Shown here piece after piece: positions 1 to 7,200 of a stretch of 64,000 nucleotides of DNA. The position numbers were made by a program, and so were the translations under genes. Numbering within the stretch: the first letter of the stretch is position 1; every line of letters starts with the position of its first letter. The DNA comes from Cohnella zeiphila (lineage in GTDB: Bacteria; Bacillota; Bacilli; Paenibacillales; Paenibacillaceae), in assembly GCF_014212055.1 (NCBI RefSeq), contig NZ_JACJVO010000036.1, positions 1-64,000 on the forward strand, read 5' to 3'. The notes below the pieces were generated by a model, which had not been told where the DNA came from, did no database searches, and saw only the letters and a list, made by a program, of their open reading frames with translations.

Positions 1-142
1 TGTTACAGATTATGAGATTCAGCTGAGGAGCTAGAAACACCATGCTCTGTCAGCGGTCTACTTCGACTGGCATGTTTAGTTACCGAGGGCTTGCTTAATG
101 AGTATCGATTGGCTCATCGACCAAAACCATAATGGATAGCAA

Positions 143-187
143 GGGAGTCCTGCCGCACGCACGGGTGCTAGGCAGGACTCCCTTTTT
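143..187 (+). terminator. Rho-independent terminator
   Basis: A perfect 12-bp inverted repeat (GGGAGTCCTGCC at 143-154 and GGCAGGACTCCC at 171-182) is followed by five T. Flanking A and T residues extend the stem to 14 bp. It probably ends a transcript that enters from before the window; no gene is recognisable in 1-142. Confidence 0.8.
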
Positions 188-191
188 GGCT

Positions 192-224
192 GGCGAGACG
201 ATTACGGTTACCAAAAAGCCATAG
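192..224 (+). pseudogene. 3' shard of a paralogue of the large lyase at 4221-9545
   Basis: Eleven codons read GETITVTKKP-stop, nearly the same as the last ten residues (GETITVTVKP) of the 1774-aa secreted lyase at 4221-9545. Twenty-nine of 33 bases agree by eye. The hairpin that follows (234-286) also resembles the hairpin after the lyase, sharing CGAAGGGGC and GTTC. Nothing upstream of 192 continues the match, and a different terminator sits directly before it. I read this as the surviving 3' tip of a related gene lost by deletion or recombination. The shared C-terminal module is common in this group of bacteria, so the lost gene need not have been a lyase. Confidence 0.6.
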
Positions 225-233
225 AGTCAATTC

Positions 234-286
234 GAAGGGGCTGTTCAATAAGTCATTAACGATGACTTATGAACGGCCCCTTCTTC
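234..286 (+). terminator. Terminator hairpin of the lost gene
   Basis: A long, nearly perfect inverted repeat: GAAGGGGCTGTTCAATAAGT from 234, paired with ATGACTTATGAACGGCCCC ending at 280, followed by TTCTTCTT. It has one bulge and one G-T pair. It is similar in sequence to the hairpin at 9555-9606. Confidence 0.7.
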
Positions 287-548
287 TTGGAAGAGTATAG
301 AAGTAAAGAACGCTCCAAATTAGTGATTTTGAAGCTTTTTAAAGAGCCCGGATTGCTTGAATTCATTGATTTTGAAGCTTCTTAAACTATTCAGGATACC
401 GGAACTTTGCGATAGTGGCTCTATCGGCTCGAGGATGGCCCCCGTAACGAGTGCAGCATTCAGAATTCCTCGGACTACGGGCCCGCTCCGCACTACGTTC
501 GTCGTGTTCAGGGGAGTCAACATGATGTTATGAAGGAGGCAGATCGGC
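287..548 (+). promoter_or_regulatory. Leader region of the locus A importer operon, with a direct repeat
   Basis: No convincing gene is present. A 19-bp direct repeat with one mismatch, GATTTTGAAGCTTTTTAAA at 325-343 and GATTTTGAAGCTTCTTAAA at 368-386, is spaced 43 bp start to start and is a candidate regulator site. No clear -35/-10 pair was seen. The ribosome site AAGGAGG at 533-539 serves the TTG start at 549. Confidence 0.35.
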
Positions 549-1529
549 TTGAACGTTGCTTTGAGTAACAACGAGGCTAACTTAAACAGAAATGTAAGGA
601 AAAGAAAGACCTTGCGATCGGAAATAAAACAGAACTTTTATCTGTACGTGTTGGTGTTTCCAGGCATTTTGTATTTCCTCATTTTTAAGTACCTGCCGAT
701 GGTTGGAGTCATCGTCGCTTTCGAAAACTTCAATACGACGAAAGGGCTGTTCAAGAGCAAATTCGTCGGCTTTAAAAATTTTGAGTACTTCTTCACGTCA
801 AAGGATTGGATGAATGTCACCTGGAACACCGTGTACTTAAATATCCTGTTCATTTTTTCCGGTTTATTCTTTTCGATCCTCATCGCCCTTGTGTTAACGG
901 AGATCAGGTCCAGGTCTTTCAAGAAAATCACCCAGTCTATCGTCATTTTGCCTAACTTTATTTCCTGGACCCTGGTTGCGATGTTCGTATTTGCGCTGCT
1001 GTCCACGGATGTAGGGTTTATCAATACCGCATTGAAATCGCTCGGCTTCATCAAGGAAGGGCAGGAGATTAACTTCTATGCCAATCCCAAGCTATGGATC
1101 GGAATTCTCGTCGTTCTGAAAATATGGAAGGGGGCGGGATTCGGCTCCATTATCTATCTGGCGGCGATCGCGGGGATCGACCAGGAAATCTATGAAGCCG
1201 CTAGAATCGATGGCGCCAGCCGTTTGCAATGCATCACAAGGATCACCTTGCCGCAGCTCCGAACGACGGCCGTTCTGCTGACCATATTCGGCATCGGAGG
1301 CATTTTTCACGGGGATCTGGGAATGATTTACGCCATTGTCGGAGACAACCCCTATTTGTATGACACGACCGATGTTATTGACACTTATGTGTTCCGGATG
1401 CTGCGGCAGATGAACGATATCAGCATGTCAACGGCCATCGGCCTTTATCAATCGCTCGTCGGCTTCGGCATCGTATTAGTCACCAATCATATCGCGAAGA
1501 AAACGGATCCGGATTCATCTATCTTCTAG
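549..1529 (+). CDS. Sugar ABC importer permease, LplB/YtcP-type
   Basis: This 326-residue integral membrane protein is one half of a CUT1-type sugar or oligosaccharide importer. A basic N-terminus (NRNVRKRKTL) precedes the first membrane helix (about residues 30-50), and five further hydrophobic segments follow. The ATPase-contact EAA loop is visible as EAARIDGASRLQCITRITLP, near residue 218. The opening FPGILYFLIFKYLPM is typical of the LplB subgroup, whose members carry polygalacturonate- or xylan-type oligosaccharides. The start is TTG, chosen because AAGGAGG lies nine bases upstream. It is followed 16 bp later by the second permease and then by the lipoprotein, so the three form one operon. 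No ATPase gene is present, as usual for this subgroup, which borrows an MsmX-type ATPase. Confidence 0.9.
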   Translation: MNVALSNNEANLNRNVRKRKTLRSEIKQNFYLYVLVFPGILYFLIFKYLPMVGVIVAFENFNTTKGLFKSKFVGFKNFEYFFTSKDWMNVTWNTVYLNILFIFSGLFFSILIALVLTEIRSRSFKKITQSIVILPNFISWTLVAMFVFALLSTDVGFINTALKSLGFIKEGQEINFYANPKLWIGILVVLKIWKGAGFGSIIYLAAIAGIDQEIYEAARIDGASRLQCITRITLPQLRTTAVLLTIFGIGGIFHGDLGMIYAIVGDNPYLYDTTDVIDTYVFRMLRQMNDISMSTAIGLYQSLVGFGIVLVTNHIAKKTDPDSSIF

Positions 1530-1545
1530 AGGGCGGAGAAATCAA

Positions 1546-2427
1546 ATGAATAAAAGCGCGGATAACAAAGGCATCGATATTTTTTCGTATCTCTTCATGC
1601 TCGTCTTTTCTATTTTTTGTCTAATTCCCTTTGTTCTGATCGTATCAAGCTCGATATCGGACGAGAAGACATTGCGCATGACCGGCTTTACGCTTATTCC
1701 TAAACAGATATCCTGGTTTGCCTACAAAATCATTTTTCAGGACAATGCCATCTTCAACGCCTACCAGGTAACGATCCTGTTCACCGTTCTGGGTACCCTT
1801 CTTTGCATGCTGCTGACCAGCGCGATGGCGTACGCGATTTCCGTCAAGACGTTCACGCATCGGAACAAGATTGCCTTCTTCGTCTATTTCACCATGCTGT
1901 TTAACGGCGGCCTGGTCCCTACCTATCTCCTTACGGCAAAATATTTGCACCTTACCGATAACATCCTGGTTTATATTTTGCCCGTTTTAATTAATCCCTT
2001 CAATATGTTTCTATTGCGGAATTTCTTCAAGCAAATCCCTGACGCGCTTGCGGAGTCGGCCAAGATGGACGGCGCAAACGATATCTACATTTTGTTTAAA
2101 ATCATCCTTCCATTAGCCAAACCCGCTCTTGCGGCCATCGGCTTGTTTTATGCGCTTGGATTCTGGAACGAATGGTTTACATGCACGCTGTATATCAACA
2201 ACAAAGATTTATATTCCTTGCAATATTTGATTATAAAGGTTTTGAGAGAAGTCGATTTCATGAATCAAATGAACCAAATCCAGGGGCTCGCGGCCAATTA
2301 TGTCGTTCCGACGAATACGGCCAAGATGGCTACGGCCGTTGTCACGGTAGGTCCGATTATCTTTGTCTATCCGTTTACCCAGAAGTACTTTGTCAAGGGC
2401 TTGGTCGTAGGCGCCGTTAAGGGCTAA
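1546..2427 (+). CDS. Sugar ABC importer permease, LplC/YtcP-type
   Basis: This 293-residue second permease partners the protein encoded just upstream. Six hydrophobic segments are visible. The EAA-type loop reads ESAKMDGANDIYILFKIILP, near residue 170, followed by the FWNEWF stretch common in CUT1 second permeases. The end, FTQKYFVKGLVVGAVKG, is the usual C-terminal signature of this subfamily (QKYFVKG...GAVKG). The ribosome site GGGCGGAG precedes the ATG. The 46-bp gap to the binding-protein gene holds no terminator, which supports co-transcription. Confidence 0.9.
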   Translation: MNKSADNKGIDIFSYLFMLVFSIFCLIPFVLIVSSSISDEKTLRMTGFTLIPKQISWFAYKIIFQDNAIFNAYQVTILFTVLGTLLCMLLTSAMAYAISVKTFTHRNKIAFFVYFTMLFNGGLVPTYLLTAKYLHLTDNILVYILPVLINPFNMFLLRNFFKQIPDALAESAKMDGANDIYILFKIILPLAKPALAAIGLFYALGFWNEWFTCTLYINNKDLYSLQYLIIKVLREVDFMNQMNQIQGLAANYVVPTNTAKMATAVVTVGPIIFVYPFTQKYFVKGLVVGAVKG

Positions 2428-2473
2428 TACCGCTACGTCGGTTTAGTATAAATGATCATTTGGAGGGTTCAGA

Positions 2474-4111
2474 ATGAACAGAAAGAAGAAGCTCGCTGCC
2501 TTGCCGATTGTCGCCGCCGTGTTGGCGGCTTCCTTGGCCGGATGTCAAGGGAACGACTCGAAGGAAAGCGCCGGGAAGACGCCGGCTGCTAGCCAATCTT
2601 CCAGCCCGGCGGAAAGTACGGCGGCGGCTCCGATGGATCCGGTCACGCTGAATGTCTATCTATTCGGCTCGGAAAACGCGCACTATCGCAATGTCGATCC
2701 CGTCATTCAGGAGTTCGAGAAACGGACGAAGGATACTCTTAACACGAAATTAAACGTGACCTGGACGCCGCCTGCCGACTATGGCACGAAGCAGCAGCTG
2801 TGGTTGACATCGGGAGAAGACTTCGACCTCTTTGTTCCGTGGGATATGGCTAAAAACGCTAAAGACGGTGCTTTGGCTGATTTGAGCAAATACTTTAACA
2901 ACCCGGAATATCCCGGACTTCAGAAGGCGTTCTCGGAGGATTATATCAATGACAACAAGCTCTTCGGCAAAACGTATGTCATTCCGATTACCAACGCGCT
3001 TATGGATATGGAGGGCGTCTGGTATCGGAAGGATTTGTTGACCAAGTATGGGATGAACGATATCGCCAGTTATGACGATTTGTACAACTACCTCGAAAAG
3101 GTAAGCGAAAACGAAAAAGACTTGGTCCCCTTCGCGAACTACGGAAATACGGCTTTCTTTAAATTGTTTACCGATATCAACGCCCAGCAGCTCGACGGCA
3201 AGGTATTCCCGTTTACCGGCGGCGGCAACCCGAAAGCGAATTACATTGACGTGCAAATCTCGGAGGATGGAAAATCCGTTGCAGGCGTGGCGGCTTATGG
3301 AGATCCGGCATCGGAATGGGCGAACATTAACCCCAAATACGGTCTGGACTATCTGATGAACGAGTTTAATCAAGCGAAGCGGTTCAATAAGTTTATTCCG
3401 GCCGATACGCTGACGAACACGACCGGAACGGGAAAACAAAACGCTGCCGGATTCGTTACATTGAGTAATTTCAAGTCAAGCGAAGCCAAAATCAAGGCAG
3501 AAGTACCCAATGCAGAAATTGGCTTCTGGCCGATCTTCAAAAACAATCAAGAGTTGGCGCCCGGAACCCAATCGACGGACGGGAAAGCGTGGAACTTCCT
3601 GGCTATCCCCGCGACTTCCAAAAAAATCGACCGAACGATGAAATTCCTCGATTGGATCTTCTCCAGCCAAGAAAACAACGACTTGTTTACGTACGGAATC
3701 GAGGGGACGAACTGGCAGCCTGTAGGAGAGAAGGGGTGGAAAATTCCGGACGGAGTCGATCCGGCGAAAAATTACCTGTTCCCGGGCTACCAGCTGACCT
3801 GGAACCCGACCTTAAACCGAATCCCCGATGGATTGCCGGAGCAGCTCCAAAAGGATTACGAATATGAATTCAACCCGGCTTCGTACAAGAAAAACGTATT
3901 GGCAGGCTTCACGTTCGATCAAGAGCCCGTAAAAAATGAAATTGCCAAATGCAACACCGTTACCGCGAAATATCTGCCGATGCTGCTGTCCGGTTTTGGC
4001 GACGTTAATGATAACTTGTCGAAAATGAACAAGGATTTGAAGGATTCGGGCGTTGAAAAAATCAAGGCAGAATTGAAAAATCAAATCAACGCCTTCCTTG
4101 CTCAAAAGTAG
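2474..4111 (+). CDS. ABC importer solute-binding lipoprotein, LplA-type
   Basis: This 545-residue surface lipoprotein is the extracellular receptor of the importer encoded upstream. The signal peptide ends in the lipobox LAGC with the modified Cys at residue 24, followed by a Ser/Ala/Pro-rich linker to about residue 55. The body is a family-1 sugar-binding fold. The C-terminal stretch from about residue 470 (GFTFDQEPVKNEIAKCNTV and onward) matches the DUF3502-type tail seen in LplA-like receptors. The ribosome site TTTGGAGGG lies upstream. The protein resembles the lone receptor at 13667-15322 in size and tail. The ligand cannot be told from sequence; the neighbouring lyase suggests uronate-containing oligosaccharides. 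Confidence 0.9.
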   Translation: MNRKKKLAALPIVAAVLAASLAGCQGNDSKESAGKTPAASQSSSPAESTAAAPMDPVTLNVYLFGSENAHYRNVDPVIQEFEKRTKDTLNTKLNVTWTPPADYGTKQQLWLTSGEDFDLFVPWDMAKNAKDGALADLSKYFNNPEYPGLQKAFSEDYINDNKLFGKTYVIPITNALMDMEGVWYRKDLLTKYGMNDIASYDDLYNYLEKVSENEKDLVPFANYGNTAFFKLFTDINAQQLDGKVFPFTGGGNPKANYIDVQISEDGKSVAGVAAYGDPASEWANINPKYGLDYLMNEFNQAKRFNKFIPADTLTNTTGTGKQNAAGFVTLSNFKSSEAKIKAEVPNAEIGFWPIFKNNQELAPGTQSTDGKAWNFLAIPATSKKIDRTMKFLDWIFSSQENNDLFTYGIEGTNWQPVGEKGWKIPDGVDPAKNYLFPGYQLTWNPTLNRIPDGLPEQLQKDYEYEFNPASYKKNVLAGFTFDQEPVKNEIAKCNTVTAKYLPMLLSGFGDVNDNLSKMNKDLKDSGVEKIKAELKNQINAFLAQK

Positions 4112-4127
4112 GATCGGATGCGAATCG

Positions 4128-4166
4128 GGAACATCTATAGGTGAATCTATCTATAGATGTTCCTTT
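4128..4166 (+). terminator. Terminator after the importer operon
   Basis: A perfect 13-bp stem, GGAACATCTATAG (4128-4140) with CTATAGATGTTCC (4151-4163), is followed by TTT. It separates the importer operon from the lyase gene. Confidence 0.75.
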
Positions 4167-4175
4167 CCCGGGTTG

Positions 4176-4191
4176 ATGGAAACGCTTTAAT
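4176..4191 (+). promoter_or_regulatory. Catabolite-responsive element (cre) candidate
   Basis: ATGGAAACGCTTTAAT fits the CcpA site consensus WTGNNARCGNWWWCAW at every position but one (A for C). It lies 30 bp upstream of the large lyase start and after the previous terminator, so it would repress the lyase when preferred sugars are present. Confidence 0.55.
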
Positions 4192-4220
4192 AATCCAGTT
4201 AAATGAGAGGATGAGTACGG

Positions 4221-7200
4221 ATGAAACGAAAGGCAAGCAGAGCATTATCCCTCGTAACGGCAATCGTCATGATCGCGCAGATGCTTATATTCATGAAGCC
4301 GGCTGTTGCGAACGCGGATACACCCTCAGTCTTCACCGATTATCTGCCGCAGATTACGGAAGTCACCGATGAAGCCGGGTTTATCCATCCCGGCGTCGGA
4401 CTGACCAAAGAGCTTCTTGAGAACGTCAGGTCGAAGGTAAGGGCCGGCGCACAACCCTGGACGTACTATTTCAATAATATGCTTCTCCCGGCTCCCGAAG
4501 CGTCCAAGACAGTTACGTCAAGCAACAGCAGCGACGGCAAGACGCCTAGCGCCGATTATTTTAACAGTCAAGGCATTGAAGGAAGGTTTATTGCAGACGG
4601 CATAAAGGCATATACACAGGCGTTGATGTATTATGTGACCGGCGACGAGGTTTACCGTGCCAATGCGCTGATGATAATCCGCATCTGGGAACAGATGGAT
4701 CCTGCGAAATACGCGTACTATACAGATGCGCATATTCATGCCGGCGTACCGCTTAACCGAATGGTTATGGCGGCGGAAATTTTACGGTATACCAGCACGC
4801 AAACAGAAGCATTGGCTTGGACGGATCAAGATACGACGAAATTGACGGACAATCTTATTATTCCGGTAACGGAAACGTTGTTGCATGATCAAAACCATTT
4901 TATGAACCAGCATACGTATCCGATCCTGGGAGCCATGGCAGGGTATATCTTTACCGGCAATCGCGAGAGATACAACGAGGCCGTGGAATGGTTTACCGTG
5001 AACCGTACGGCGAAGGACCAAGGCTTCAACGGATCGGTTAAGGCTTTGTTCCGGTGGGTTACGGAGGAAGAGAAACCGGGAGAGAAGGTCGGAGAAGGAA
5101 CGCCGGTAGAACCCCACGTCCAGCAAATGGAGATGGGCAGAGACCAAGCCCACGGCGGCGGCGACTTAACCAACGCGGCCATCATTACCCGGTTGATCCA
5201 CGCCCAGGGGACCCGTATAGACCCGGTGGACGGTACCCCGTCAACTGCCGACAATGCCGTCGATATCATGGAGTTCCTGAATAATCGAATTTTGGGAGCA
5301 GCCAACTTTTTCTGGCAGTTCATGCTCGGTTATGACACGCCATGGACACCGCAGGCATACGCCATTACCGGCGGAGACCCCGATAACGTCGGTATGGGCG
5401 GAACGATCAGAGACACGTATAATTTTATTTCGCCGAGTTACAGGGGAAGATTCGACACCGCTAATTTCTGGGATTTTTATTCCTACTATACGTATGAAAA
5501 GCACGAAGACGTATCCCGGATTGCGCCGTATTATGAGGAAGCCTTCACCAAGAAACAACCCGCAGCTCCCGGTGCCTGGAGCAATAAGGATGCAGGCAAT
5601 GACTACTGGCTTTATTTGCCGCCTGAGGCCGAGGCCGATGCGGCAAAATTCGTTCCGCAGGATCAAACGAGCGGCAGCATCCTGCAGCTCGAAGACCGAT
5701 ACACGGCGCTTGACAGCAATACAGAGCTTATGCAAGAGGGAGATATCCGCTTCATTCGTTTTCATGCAACGGAAGAAGGAAGCAAAATAGCGGCTCTCAG
5801 TTTTGCGCATGCTGCCGGTTCGGGCCCCTTCGGCTTCAAGATTCGAACCAATGGCATATCCACATTTGATGCGTTCGGATCGACCTTCACCCTTCCGGAT
5901 ACGAAGGGGGAGTGGAAATATGTGTCCCTTGCCGGGTCCTTTGGCGATATTGTCTATATGACGGTAAGAGGAGCGCCCGGCGTTACGGTCGATCTCGACT
6001 CCGTCGATGCGGCGGCAGGTACGGATCTGACGCCGCCGGTATTCAAAGACGGAAGCACGGATTTGAAGATCTATACCTATGTAGGCGCGTCCGTGAACGT
6101 AGATTTGTCCGCGACGGATGCAAGCAGCACGGATACGATTACGTATGAGCTGCAGAACAATGCCAAAGGGCTACCGCTCGATGCGAATACAGGCGTATTT
6201 TCCTGGCAGCCTGCAGAGGCCGGAAACGATTCCGTTGTTCTTGCGGCTACGGACGGCACGACCGTTTCGGTCAGAAATGTAAACATTATCGTAAGCAGCG
6301 ACCGTGCTTCCGCCGTACAGGCGATCATTGCTTCCTATGATCAAAACCAGGTTTACGTGGCGGCAACACTTAACCATTTCCAAACGGTTTATAACGACAC
6401 GTTAAGTCAGATTGACACGGCGTCCGAAGCGGAGTTCGATTCGCAATTGCAAGCGCTAAGGGCTGCAACCGATGGCCTGGAATTAGTGACGCCATTAACG
6501 GATTTCGGCATGCGCTGGTCCAAGGTAGTCGCCTGGTCCTCCTGGGGTTCGTTAGCCTCGAATATGGACGATGGTACGAATTTAACCGGCACCGGGTATG
6601 GCCTTGCGCTGGGGTCAGCGCCGCATTTGTACCATTTGCTGGATTTCGGTCCCGATTATAAGGTTTCCGTTACCAAGTTCGGATTCTTGAGCGATATCTT
6701 CGTCGATCGTCTCGCCAACTCTACGGTATATGGATCGAATGATAAGGTGAACTGGACGCGTCTGACGCCGGGGGTCACCCAGTATACGCAAGCTTATCAA
6801 ACCCTTGACGTAGATCCTGCCTACCAAAATGAGAAATACCGTTATATCAAATTGGAAATGATCAAACCGCTGCCCGCCGTACTGTATGGCGAGGTGGTAA
6901 ATCTCCTGGAATTGACGGATTTTGACGTCTATGGAACGCGTTACGAGATCGGCAACGAGCTTGCGTCCGTATCCATCGGATCCGATCAGGAGGTCAGCGG
7001 CAAAATTACGCTGGGCGACACGGTTAAAGTAAGCATTACGGCCAAATCGCCGATTCAACAAGTGAAGGTTGCCATTCAAGGCGTCGAAGCGACCGTAAGC
7101 ACGACCGACCAGATTCATTGGACGGCCGAAGCGGTCATGAATCCCAATGTGCAGAAGGGCGATGTCCGATTCTCCGTCGATTATCGGAAGAGCGACGGGA

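Noticed and set aside
320..571. An 83-codon minus-strand frame before the locus A importer
   Set aside because: No ribosome site, no recognisable motif, and it overlaps the start region of the importer operon and the direct repeats.
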